From: Rhodoplanes sp. Z2-YC6860
GTDB taxonomy: Bacteria > Pseudomonadota > Alphaproteobacteria > Rhizobiales > Xanthobacteraceae
Assembly (NCBI RefSeq): GCF_001579845.1
Contig: NZ_CP007440.1
Coordinates: 3,060,029 to 3,124,028, forward strand
Direction of reading: 5' to 3'
Length of the DNA: 64,000 bases
Shown: one piece after another, positions 49,192-57,323 of the stretch
Layout: each line of letters opens with the position of its first letter
Numbering within the stretch: the stretch's first letter is position 1
Notes under the pieces: generated by a model
Databases searched by the model: none
Told to the model about the DNA's origin: nothing
What the model saw: the letters and a program-made list of their open reading frames with translations, nothing else
Translations under genes and position numbers: made by a program

Positions 49192-50555
49192 CCGCGGCGC
49201 TGAAGCAGGTCGATCTTGTTATTTCCGGCGGCCTGCTGGTTGATCCGGAACGCATCGTGCGCAATTCCATTGCGGTGAACAACGGCAGGATCGCCGCGAT
49301 CGGTCCCGCGGACGAAATGCCGCCAGCGAAGGAAAGTCTCGACGCAAGCGGTCTCTACGTTCTGCCGGGTGCCATCGACGTCCATGTGCACTTCCGCGAG
49401 CCAGGCTTTTCCCACAAGGAGACCTGGACCACCGCAACACAGGCAGCGGCGGTGGGCGGCGTGACCACGGTGTTCGACATGCCGAACACCAATCCGCCGA
49501 CGTCGACGCCCGAAGCCGTGGCGCAGAAAATCGAAATCGCGCAGCGGCAAGCCATCGTCGATTTCGGCGTCTACGGCAACATCGGCGAGCATAACACCGA
49601 CCAGCTTCGCGCCATGGCTGAGGCCGGCGCGGTTTCATTCAAACTCTACATGGGCAGCGAGAATCCGCTGGTGCCGTGCCCGCCCGACGGCGCGATCCTC
49701 GACGCGTTCGAGGTGCTCGCCGATCTCGGCATCCGCTGCACCGTGCATGCCGAGAGCACGCCGATCCTCACTTGGCGCGGCGAGCGGCTATTGAAATCCG
49801 GTCGCACCGATGCGGCGGCGCATTTGGAGCAGCACAGCGACATCGCCACGGTGGAGGGCGTGAGCCGCACCGGCATCTTTGCGGAATGGACCGGCTGCAA
49901 GGTCCATATCGCCCATGAAAGTACGCGCCATTCGCTGCCGCACATCCGTTTCGCCAAGGAACGCGGCGTCGACATGACGGTTGAGACCTGCCCGCACTAT
50001 TTGTTGCTATCGACAGACGACGGCGCGCGGCTCGGGCCGAACTTCCTGCGGGTGAAACCGCCGGTGCGCGAGTCTGGTCACCGCGAGCCGCTTTGGCAGG
50101 CGCTGCTCGATGGCACGATCGATATCCTCTCGACCGACCATGCACCGCATCTACAAGCCGAAAAGAAGCGGCCGTCGATCTGGGATTGCGCGCCAGGTTT
50201 TCCAGGTGTGGAAACTTCGATGATGCTGATGCTGGCCGAGGTGTCACGCGGTCGGCTCACGCTGCCTCAATATGTCCGCATGGCAAGTGCTGCGCCGGCC
50301 AAGGCGTTCGGACTCTATCCTCGCAAGGGAGCCCTGAGCGTCGACTCCGATGCGGACATTGTGTTGGTCGATATGAAGCGGCAGGGATTTATCCGCGCCG
50401 AAGCGCTGCATTCGATCGGCAATGCAACCCCATTCGAAAACTTCCCGATCCTTGGGGCGCCAGTCCGGACATTGGTTCGCGGGCGCACGGTTGCGCTTGA
50501 TGGAAAACCGGTCGGCCACCCGGGATGGGGACGCAACGTCGTAGCCGCCGGTTGA
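49188..50555 (+). CDS. Dihydroorotase/allantoinase/hydantoinase-type cyclic amidohydrolase
   Basis: A 455-residue enzyme with a GTG start overlapping the upstream stop (GTGA). All binuclear-centre residues are visible: His66 and His68 in DVHVHFREPG, carboxylated Lys152 in VSFKLYMG, His187 in TVHAES, His243 in HIAHES and Asp317 in STDHAPH. The DVHVHFREPGFSHKE block is typical of class I dihydroorotases and allantoinases. It opens a cyclic ureide or imide ring (dihydropyrimidine, hydantoin or allantoin-like). As the last gene of the operon it probably does the ring-opening of the imported compound. Not a housekeeping pyrC by context. Confidence 0.92.
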   Translation: MTAALKQVDLVISGGLLVDPERIVRNSIAVNNGRIAAIGPADEMPPAKESLDASGLYVLPGAIDVHVHFREPGFSHKETWTTATQAAAVGGVTTVFDMPNTNPPTSTPEAVAQKIEIAQRQAIVDFGVYGNIGEHNTDQLRAMAEAGAVSFKLYMGSENPLVPCPPDGAILDAFEVLADLGIRCTVHAESTPILTWRGERLLKSGRTDAAAHLEQHSDIATVEGVSRTGIFAEWTGCKVHIAHESTRHSLPHIRFAKERGVDMTVETCPHYLLLSTDDGARLGPNFLRVKPPVRESGHREPLWQALLDGTIDILSTDHAPHLQAEKKRPSIWDCAPGFPGVETSMMLMLAEVSRGRLTLPQYVRMASAAPAKAFGLYPRKGALSVDSDADIVLVDMKRQGFIRAEALHSIGNATPFENFPILGAPVRTLVRGRTVALDGKPVGHPGWGRNVVAAG

Positions 50556-50639
50556 ATTCGGGTCGACGCCGAGCGCGACCGACATCGACGGCAAACTCGT
50601 CGGGGTGGGCGACCTCGAGGCGCAGTGCCAGCAGGTTTA

Positions 50640-50872
50640 CGCCAATATCGAAGCCGCGCTCCAGTCGGTTGGCGCCCGCGACGATGCGCAGGAACGTTGT
50701 CTTGCCGCAGCCCGACGGGCCGACGATCGAAACAAACTCGCTCTGCCCCACATCGACGGAGATGTCGTTGAGAACCTTCAGGTCGTTGAACGTCTTGCTG
50801 CAGACCGAATTGCTCCGGGTTTGGGAAGAGGGTCGTAAAATCGTTCGCTGCGAGCCGTTCGCCGTCCGGCAA
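50640..50872 (-). pseudogene. Remnant of an ABC transporter ATPase (N-terminal part)
   Basis: On the minus strand LKVLNDISVDVGQSEFVSIV followed by GPSGCGKTTFLRIVAG is an unmistakable Walker A region (about 50796 down to 50670). A plausible start (MPDGERLAANDF, 50872) lies in a different frame, so a frameshift near 50800 separates the two. Everything after the Walker A region is lost. It resembles the sulfonate/nitrate-type ATPases elsewhere in the window. Confidence 0.75.
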
Positions 50873-50880
50873 GGAGACGA

Positions 50881-51317
50881 TTGCAAAGTTCTGCGATCAT
50901 TGAGTTTGTGCCGGACTGTCAGGATTATTGTCGCTTCGACGACACCATCGCGCTGGTCGAGAAAGAGATCGCTGAGATGAACGACCGCGTCGCTCGCCAC
51001 GGCCGCGCACTCGGCTACGGGATCAGCGGCCATGTCATCTGCTGCGAGACGCGGGGGGAGGCCGAGGCTCGCGCGAACTCTTTCGAGGATACGGTAAGCT
51101 CGCGCGTTATAACAAAAGCGCCACGGCGGCCTTGGGCGCCTGTCTGGTTGGCACGCCCGACATGATCATCGAGCGCATCCACCGCTATGAGGATGCGGGC
51201 GTTCAACTCATGCTTCTTCACTTCAGCCCGATGATCGAGGGCTTCGAACGCTTCGTCGAAAAGGTACTGCCCTTCGTGAATCATATCCCGCTCAAGGCTA
51301 GCTCGACGATCGATTAG
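50881..51317 (+). pseudogene. Remnant of a luciferase-like flavin monooxygenase (C-terminal part)
   Basis: The first part (50881 to about 51088) reads IALVEKEIAEMNDRVARHGR and LGYGISGHVICCETRGEAEA. The second part, in another frame, reads YGKLARYNKSATAALGACLV then GTPDMIIERIHRYEDAGV. Together they are the C-terminal third of an SsuD/SfnG-type monooxygenase with a one-base frameshift near 51085-51090. The N-terminal two thirds are missing. It lies back-to-back with the ABC ATPase remnant, which suggests a deleted sulfonate- or sulfone-type locus. Confidence 0.78.
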
Positions 51318-51488
51318 CGAACCTCCCGCGAAGCGGTCTGCTTGCTGTGTTCTGCAGCGCCCGCGGCATTTCGCGTTCTTCAAAATAATGGGGCAGCTCG
51401 AAACATCGGCCGTGAAACCCCGCCGACGTGACTGCGGACTGGCACAAATCTTGATTGCCAGTCGCATCTGGCAAGACGGAGAAAAGCC

Positions 51489-52460
51489 ATGCTGCGACGT
51501 CGCGATTTGTTGGCCAGTGCAATTGGGGTATGCCTTGCGCCAACGCTCTCTCGTGCGCAAGACGACTGGCCACAAAGGCCGATTTCTCTGGTCGTCCCAT
51601 TCAGCGCGGGCGGATCAGCCGATCTCGTGGCGCGCATGTTTGCCCAGTACTTTCAGGCCAAGTATGGCGTGTCGGTGGTGATCGACAACAAAGGTGGAGC
51701 GGGTGGGAGCATCGGGTCGGGCTTCGTCGCGAAGGCGGCGCCGGACGGGTATACACTCGGGCTCGGTACTGTCAGTACGCATGCGATCAACCCAGCCCTT
51801 TATGCCAAGCTGCCGTTTGACGTCGAAACAGATTTTGAGCCGATTTCACCACTAGTCCGGCTGCCAAATCTGCTCGTGGTCAACAACAAGGTCCCGGTCA
51901 AGACCGTGTCCGAATTGGTGGCTTATCTGAAAGCCAACGATGGCAAATTGAACTATGGGTCGGGGGGCAATGGGACCTCGGGGCATCTCTCCACCGTGAT
52001 GTTCATGAAGGCCCTCGGCGTCACGATGACTCATATCCCGTATCGCGGAACGTCAGAGGAAGCGACGGCGTTGATCAATGGGACGATCGACCTCGCGATT
52101 GACAGCATGACCACGATCTGGCCGTTCGCTTCGGCCGGTCAAATTCGTCCGCTTGCTGTGACCACACCTGCGCGTGTGGCGGCAGCACCGGACCTGCCCA
52201 CAATTGGAGAGACTGTCAGCGGTTTCGAGGCTGTCGGATGGCAAGGCTTGTTCGCGCCCGCCCGAACACCGCGCCCGATCGTGGAGACGCTGGCTGCGGA
52301 AGTGAAGCGAATCTTCCTGCAGCCCGACTTGGTTGCTGCCTTGCAGAAGGTGGGCGGCGAGCCGATGCCGATGTCACCAGGAGAGTTCGCTCGCTTTGCC
52401 CAGTCCGAAAGGGTCAAATGGGGCTCTGTGGTAAGGGAGGCAGGCATTCGGATCGAATGA
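51489..52460 (+). CDS. Bug-family tripartite tricarboxylate transporter substrate-binding protein
   Basis: A 323-residue receptor with a short signal (MLRRRDLLASAIGVCLAPTL, possibly Tat because of RRRDLLAS). VPFSAGGSADLVARMFAQYF, DNKGGAGGSIGSG, AAPDGYTLGLG and HIPYRGTSEEATALINGTI are the Bug hallmarks. It precedes the NtaA/SnaA-type monooxygenase gene on the same strand with a 167-bp gap. No TctA/TctB partner is seen. Ligand unknown; a substrate of the downstream monooxygenase is a fair guess. Confidence 0.92.
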   Translation: MLRRRDLLASAIGVCLAPTLSRAQDDWPQRPISLVVPFSAGGSADLVARMFAQYFQAKYGVSVVIDNKGGAGGSIGSGFVAKAAPDGYTLGLGTVSTHAINPALYAKLPFDVETDFEPISPLVRLPNLLVVNNKVPVKTVSELVAYLKANDGKLNYGSGGNGTSGHLSTVMFMKALGVTMTHIPYRGTSEEATALINGTIDLAIDSMTTIWPFASAGQIRPLAVTTPARVAAAPDLPTIGETVSGFEAVGWQGLFAPARTPRPIVETLAAEVKRIFLQPDLVAALQKVGGEPMPMSPGEFARFAQSERVKWGSVVREAGIRIE

Positions 52461-52627
52461 TGGTCGTGCTTCAAGCTCTCCATGCGATGCCTTCGAACAT
52501 CGCTTGCGCAGTTCGTAAACAATCTGTCTCAAGTCGACGAACGTCGCAGAGCAGCTGATTCTGAAATCTTGTCTTTTGAAGCCGGGGCGACAAAACCGGC
52601 GTGACACTTGCTGTGGGAGGAATGCCC

Positions 52628-53971
52628 GTGCCTAAGAAGATCCATCTGGCCTTCGATATCTCGTACACCCATCTTGACGGCCGCTGGCGGATGCCAGGGT
52701 CATGGACGGGCAGCACTTACCCCAATCTCGACGTTTACGAAGAGATCGCGCGGATTTCTGAGCGCGGCTGCATCGACATGCTATTTTTTGGTGACGGCAC
52801 AGGTATTCCGCACACGTGGGCCGGGTCGCGCGACGAAGCTGTCCGTTGGGGCATCGGCTGGCCACGCCATGACATGAGTCCGGTGATTACCGCGATGTCG
52901 CGGGTGACCAAGCACGTTGGGTTTGGGCTGACTTACGCCTCGACTTTCATGCATCCGTTCTATGTCGCCCGGTTGTTCAACTCACTCGACCACGTCACCA
53001 ACGGCCGTATCGCCTTCAACGTCATCGCCTCGAGTCGCGGCGCCGACGCGGCCAACTACGGGTTCGACGAGTTGATGGAACACGGTCTGCGGTACGAGCG
53101 TATGGAAGAATTCATCAAGGTCTGCCGCATGCTGTGGGACAGCGTGGCGCCGGACGCCTTCGTCTGGGATCGCGAAAGCGGAGTGGTGGTGGACGATCCG
53201 AGCAAGGTGCACGCGATCGACCACGTCGGGAAATTCTTCAAGGTGCGCGGACCGCTCAATTGTATGCCGTCACCGCAGCGCCATCCTGTCCTGATTCAGG
53301 CTGGCAGTTCGCCACGAGGCATCAAGGCGTCGGCTTATATCTCCGATGCGATCTTCGCGCGTTGGCCGCCAAAGGCCGAGAAAGCCAAGCACCGCGCGCT
53401 GCTGGATCAGGAGTTGGCGGCCATCGGCCGCGATGCCTCCAAGATCGGTGTGCTCTGGGGCTGCGGCTTGATCGTGGCCGAAACCAAACACGAGGCCGAA
53501 GCGCGCCGCGAGCAGCTGTTGAAGATGATTCCAAAGGAGGCCGTTGGACCTTATCTTTCGCACAATTCGGGCTATGACTTCTCCAAATTGCCGGCGCGCT
53601 TCAAGCTGACCGACCTCAATAAAGAGATTGCCGCGGCCAACGCCTCACCGGTTGGTTTCGTTTACAAGCTGGCCAACGCGCTTGGCGGCGATCCGGAGGT
53701 CACGCGCGAGGATTTTTTCGAGTATGGCTTGCGTACCGCGACCAACTACGACCGGACTTTCGCCGATACGGCGCCAAAGCTCGCCGATATGTTGGAAGAT
53801 GAGTTTGAAGCTGGCGGCAGCCGCGGCGGCTTCATGGTGGTGCATCCGCAGGCCGTGCCGCGCGATCTGTTGAATGTCGTCGATCTTCTGGTTCCGGAGC
53901 TGCAGCGGCGTGGCCGTTTCCGCAAGGAATATCAGGGAAAGACGCTCCGGGAAAATCTCTACGAAGATTGA
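52628..53971 (+). CDS. Flavin-dependent monooxygenase of the NtaA/SnaA/DszA family (LLM class)
   Basis: A 447-residue FMNH2-dependent enzyme. A GTG start at 52628 is chosen because GGGAGG lies 7 bp before it; the ATG at 52622 is only 1 bp from that site. The text IHLAFDISYTHLDGRWRMPG, FFGDGTGIPHTWAG, FGLTYASTFMHPFYVARLFN, DHVTNGRIAFNVIASS and NYGFDELMEHGLRYERMEEF is typical of NtaA/DszA enzymes, which oxidise nitrilotriacetate, sulfones or similar compounds using reduced flavin from a partner reductase. No reductase gene is adjacent. A 3' fragment of a sister gene lies just downstream in inverted orientation. Confidence 0.92.
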   Translation: MPKKIHLAFDISYTHLDGRWRMPGSWTGSTYPNLDVYEEIARISERGCIDMLFFGDGTGIPHTWAGSRDEAVRWGIGWPRHDMSPVITAMSRVTKHVGFGLTYASTFMHPFYVARLFNSLDHVTNGRIAFNVIASSRGADAANYGFDELMEHGLRYERMEEFIKVCRMLWDSVAPDAFVWDRESGVVVDDPSKVHAIDHVGKFFKVRGPLNCMPSPQRHPVLIQAGSSPRGIKASAYISDAIFARWPPKAEKAKHRALLDQELAAIGRDASKIGVLWGCGLIVAETKHEAEARREQLLKMIPKEAVGPYLSHNSGYDFSKLPARFKLTDLNKEIAAANASPVGFVYKLANALGGDPEVTREDFFEYGLRTATNYDRTFADTAPKLADMLEDEFEAGGSRGGFMVVHPQAVPRDLLNVVDLLVPELQRRGRFRKEYQGKTLRENLYED

Positions 53972-54113
53972 CGCCCTTCGTGTCGGATGTTGGCCGAAAG
54001 CCTGGGGCTGATTCCCTGCGGCTAGGCCGCTAAGTTTTCCATTGCGTCGTGCCTTCGTATGCACGGTGGAAGCGGCCACGGCGCTGCAGCTCCGGAACCA
54101 GAAGATCGACGAC
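53876..54113. repeat. 32-bp perfect inverted repeat (53876-53907 and 54082-54113)
   Basis: The two arms are reverse complements without a mismatch and end abruptly on both sides. Each encodes the same VVDLLVPELQ stretch at the C-terminus of an NtaA-type monooxygenase: one in the intact plus-strand gene, one in the minus-strand fragment. The repeat is therefore coding homology placed tail to tail, separated by 174 bp. Confidence 0.9.
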
Positions 54114-54162
54114 GCTGAGCAAATCGCCCGGCGTCGTGACAGAGGGGCCCGTGGCGTTCCCG
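54030..54162 (-). pseudogene. 3' fragment of a second NtaA-type monooxygenase gene
   Basis: Reading the minus strand gives PGDLLSVVDLLVPELQRRGR then FHRAYEGTTQWKT and a TAG stop at 54030-54032. This matches the end of the intact monooxygenase (PRDLLNVVDLLVPELQRRGR). Only about 40 codons are left; the rest has been lost upstream, where the Bug gene now ends. It shows a former sister gene in opposite orientation. Confidence 0.8.
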
Positions 54163-54174
54163 ATTGCTCAAAAT

Positions 54175-55158
54175 TCAACGTTGAAGCGCGATGTCGCCTT
54201 TTTCGACCGCTCGTTTGAACATGGCGATCTCGATGGCGTTGTCCTCGCCAAAGGCTTTTGATCCTTTGAAAAGCATGTCGTTTCCGAGCGTGTGCATCTT
54301 ATCCACCATCGGCGGCTCTCTCATGATGGAAAGGATCTCGGTTTCCAGACGGGCCACGATCTCCGGAGGAGTGCCCGCCGGGGCGAAGAAGCCGTACCAA
54401 GTCGGAAACCCATCCATATCGAGGCCAGTCGCCTCCCGAACGGTTGGGATGTCCCGGAGAATCGACGATCGTTCTGCGGAGACCACGGCGAGCCCGCGCA
54501 CCTTGCCTTCCTGGATTTGCGTAACGAACGCCGGGACGGCCGCAGCTCCGGCAGGGATCTGATTGCCGAGCATGTCGCTGAGGATGAAGGTGGCTCCTCG
54601 ATAGGGAGCCGTGGCGATGTTCGAGCCGGAAAGGCCGTTCAGGATGGCAAGTTCGACCTGCGGCGCGGAGCCGATGCCCGGCACGCCGACCAGAACTTTG
54701 TTTGCCGGATCGCGACCGGCCTGCACCAGATCCTTCAACGTACGAAAAGGCGATGCAGCCGGCACGCTGATGACGGTCGGCGCCACCGCAACCTTTGCGA
54801 TCGGAACGAGATCTCGAACGGGGTCGTAATTGACCTTGGACAGGAACGGAATGAACGTGATCGACGGGCCGGCCGTGATCAGGATGGTGTGACCATCCGA
54901 AGGAGCGTGAGCGACAAACGCGGTGCCGATGGTCCCGGTCGCCCCGGGCTTGCTGTCGACGATGACCGGCTTGACCCATCGCGAGGACAATTCAGCGGCG
55001 ACGAGACGGGCGACGATGTCGACTCCGCCCGCCGGCGGGACGTTGGAAACGATGGTAACGGTGCGCAGCGGATAAGTCTGCGCCCGAGCAGCGCCGGCGA
55101 AGCAGCCTAGCATCAAGGCGATCGAGAGACTCAAGACGCGTGTGGTTTGCATCGTCAT
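54175..55158 (-). CDS. Bug-family tripartite tricarboxylate transporter substrate-binding protein
   Basis: A 327-residue receptor with signal peptide (VLSLSIALMLGCFAGAARAQ). VSNVPPAGGVDIVARLVAAE, DSKPGATGTIG, HAPSDGHTILI and TAPYRGATFILSDMLGNQIP mark the Bug family, with some departures: VPPAGG replaces the usual PFPAGG and APYRG the usual VPYKG. These are ligand-cleft loops, so specificity may be unusual. It is the last gene of the 54175-60157 cluster, 12 bp after the transthyretin-like gene. Confidence 0.9.
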   Translation of the reverse strand: MTMQTTRVLSLSIALMLGCFAGAARAQTYPLRTVTIVSNVPPAGGVDIVARLVAAELSSRWVKPVIVDSKPGATGTIGTAFVAHAPSDGHTILITAGPSITFIPFLSKVNYDPVRDLVPIAKVAVAPTVISVPAASPFRTLKDLVQAGRDPANKVLVGVPGIGSAPQVELAILNGLSGSNIATAPYRGATFILSDMLGNQIPAGAAAVPAFVTQIQEGKVRGLAVVSAERSSILRDIPTVREATGLDMDGFPTWYGFFAPAGTPPEIVARLETEILSIMREPPMVDKMHTLGNDMLFKGSKAFGEDNAIEIAMFKRAVEKGDIALQR

Positions 55159-55170
55159 TGTGCGAGATCG

Positions 55171-55527
55171 TCAGCTCGACCACCAGACCGAATGGCTGTT
55201 GGGGGCAATCATCAAGGGGATGTGATAGCTAGCGCTCGGATCCGGCATCGAAAACCGGATCACGACCTCTTTCACAATCTGCCGGGCCGGCTGAGGGAGT
55301 GACTGGCTCGCGAAATATTGGCCGGTCTGGAAGACCAGCTCATATTGCGCTTCGGCATCTTCGTTCGCGATCTCCACGGTCTCGGCGAGACGCCCACCGG
55401 CGTCGGTTGCTCGCTCGAACACGACAGTTCGAACTCCGGACGGCCCGATGCGCAGCAGCGCAATCCCCACGCCGCCGGCATGGGTGCCGAGCACCGAGTT
55501 GAGAAGGTGGGTGGTGATGGTCGCCAT
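55171..55527 (-). CDS. Transthyretin/5-hydroxyisourate hydrolase-like protein with altered C-terminus
   Basis: A 118-residue protein. ITTHLLNSVLGTHAGGVGIA, then VFERATDAGGRLAETVEI, ELVFQTGQYFASQ and SASYHIPLMIAPNSHSVWWS follow the HIU-hydrolase plan. The catalytic His7, Arg46 and His102 positions are kept. The family's C-terminal Tyr-Arg-Gly-Ser signature, which lines the active site, is replaced by Trp-Trp-Ser-Ser. True HIU hydrolases open the 5-hydroxyisourate ring in urate breakdown; this variant may hydrolyse another cyclic compound. It is tightly spaced between the ThDP enzyme and a Bug gene. Confidence 0.85.
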   Translation of the reverse strand: MATITTHLLNSVLGTHAGGVGIALLRIGPSGVRTVVFERATDAGGRLAETVEIANEDAEAQYELVFQTGQYFASQSLPQPARQIVKEVVIRFSMPDPSASYHIPLMIAPNSHSVWWSS

Positions 55528-55530
55528 GGT

Positions 55531-57312
55531 CTACTCGATGGATGCTTTTTCACGCCTGTTCGATACCGCGGCTACGACCGGGCTGATGGCGCCCTTGGCC
55601 CTGACGTTGACGCACGCCGTCTTGCCGCTGGCGAACGCGCGCTGCAGCGCGCCCGCGAGCTGCTCGCGCCGTTCGACCAGCTCGCCGTGACCGCCCAATC
55701 CCTCGAACAGCGTGTGGAACGGAATGTCACGAAGATCGGTGGCGAAGCGCTTGCCGTTGGCGAACAGACGCTCTTGCTGCTGGCCGATGCTGTCGAGCCC
55801 GCCGTTGTTGTCGATCACCACCACGATCGGCAGTTTCTCCTGGAACGCAGCCTCGATCGAAAGCCCGCCACAAAGGAAAGCGCCGTCGCCGCTGATGAGA
55901 ACCACTTTCGATTTGGGATTCTGTTTCTTGGCGGCGAGCGCGAGCGGAACGCCGACGCCGAGCAGGCTGAAGGCCGCCGGATGCATGATGCCGGCGAGCT
56001 TCTGCCCTTTCCATCCGGCAATGTTGACCGCGATCTCCGACCAGAAGTGCGTGTCGCCGCCATCGAACACGAGGTAGTCGTTCTCACCCATCATCGACTG
56101 GACATCGAGCGAGAGCTGCATGGGATGAATATGTTCGCCGGTCTTGACCGCCGCCTCGGTTTCGCGCGTGAGATCGGCAAGCGTCTTCTCCGCCCACTCG
56201 CCGCGCCAGGCCCGATTGGCGTCAAACCATTTGCGCCCCAGCCGCCATTGGCCCTTGGCCTTGAGGTCCATGAGGGCGTCCAAAAACGCACCAGGGTCGC
56301 TCAGCAGAAGGTGGTCGGCAGGCCGGTTGAGGTCGAGCTCTTCATGGGAACCGTTGACGCAGATGAGGCGGGTGGATCGGGGAAAGAACGGCGGATTACC
56401 GAAGTTCAACTGATTGTCCAGCCGGCCACCGACCATGATTGCGACGTCGCATTCCTCCAACGCTCGCTTTGATGGCGGATATTGATGGATATCGGCGAGC
56501 CCCATGTAGGCTTCGCGCTCTTCGCCGAGCAGCTTCTGATGATACGGGATGTTGAAGATCGGAATGCCCAGCGTGCGGCCTGCAGCCTCGAGCTTCAGGT
56601 CGCTGCCGGACCACCACACACCGTGTCCCCCGATCAGGATCGGCCGTTGTGCCTTGGCGATCAAATCGAGAATCGGCGCGAGCGCCTCGGGATCCGGCCA
56701 GGCGCGAGGAACCGGCCCTGGCGTGCGGATGAACGGACGCTCGTCCTGTCCCGCATCCTCGTCGAACGAGGAGAACATGATGTCGACCGGCAGGCTGATG
56801 TGGACGGGACCCGGATAGCCGCTGGTCGCGATCTTGTAGGCACGATCGACGATCTCGGGGATGCGCGTCCCGTCGGTGATGCCGATGCTGGCCTTGGTGA
56901 GCGGCGCCGCGATCGACACGTCGTCGACCTCCTTGTAACCGCCCGAGCCGCGCCGCTTCAGCGTGCTGGAGCCGGTGACGAAGATCACCGGCGAACGCTC
57001 GCCCCAGGCCTCCATCATGGCCGCCACCGCGTTGGCGAAGCCTTCCGGCCCGACCATGCACACGGTCGGCTTGCGCGTGAGACGCGCATGAGCGTCGGCG
57101 AGATGGCCGGCGACCTGCTCGTGCGGGCAGTTCACAACGCGCATCTGGCATTCCATGAAGCCCTCGAGCGCCGGATTGCAAAAGCCGCCGGCCAACGTGA
57201 AGACGTGCTCGATGCCCTTTTCCTTGAACGCTCGGGCGAGCAGATGGCCGCCGCGAATTCTTCTCTTGGCGGTCGTGGCAGTCACGGCAGTCATGGCACT
57301 CATCGCAGTCAT
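55531..57312 (-). CDS. Thiamine-diphosphate enzyme, acetolactate synthase/benzoylformate decarboxylase-like
   Basis: A 593-residue enzyme starting at ATG 57312, preceded by GAGGAGCACGACC. Three domains are visible. The N-terminal PYR domain has the activating Glu65 (CPHEQVAGHLADAHARL). The middle domain spans about 205-355. The C-terminal PP domain has the ThDP-Mg motif from GDG (475-477) to DNN (501-503). Relatives include acetolactate synthase, oxalyl-CoA decarboxylase, sulfoacetaldehyde acetyltransferase and 2-oxoacid decarboxylases. The CoA- or FAD-binding loops are not obvious. The first 15 residues are a five-fold MTA-like repeat. Cluster partners suggest cleavage of a 2-oxo acid or carboligation. 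Confidence 0.9.
   Translation of the reverse strand: MTAMSAMTAVTATTAKRRIRGGHLLARAFKEKGIEHVFTLAGGFCNPALEGFMECQMRVVNCPHEQVAGHLADAHARLTRKPTVCMVGPEGFANAVAAMMEAWGERSPVIFVTGSSTLKRRGSGGYKEVDDVSIAAPLTKASIGITDGTRIPEIVDRAYKIATSGYPGPVHISLPVDIMFSSFDEDAGQDERPFIRTPGPVPRAWPDPEALAPILDLIAKAQRPILIGGHGVWWSGSDLKLEAAGRTLGIPIFNIPYHQKLLGEEREAYMGLADIHQYPPSKRALEECDVAIMVGGRLDNQLNFGNPPFFPRSTRLICVNGSHEELDLNRPADHLLLSDPGAFLDALMDLKAKGQWRLGRKWFDANRAWRGEWAEKTLADLTRETEAAVKTGEHIHPMQLSLDVQSMMGENDYLVFDGGDTHFWSEIAVNIAGWKGQKLAGIMHPAAFSLLGVGVPLALAAKKQNPKSKVVLISGDGAFLCGGLSIEAAFQEKLPIVVVIDNNGGLDSIGQQQERLFANGKRFATDLRDIPFHTLFEGLGGHGELVERREQLAGALQRAFASGKTACVNVRAKGAISPVVAAVSNRREKASIE
57268..57312 (-). repeat. Five 9-bp tandem units at the start of the ThDP-enzyme gene
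   Basis: On the coding strand the units are variants of ATGACTGCC and encode MTA, MSA, MTA, VTA, TTA. Three of the five give in-frame ATG codons at the start of the protein. The unit length keeps the frame, so copy-number change would only shift the N-terminus. Confidence 0.85.
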
Positions 57313-57323
57313 GGTCGTGCTCC

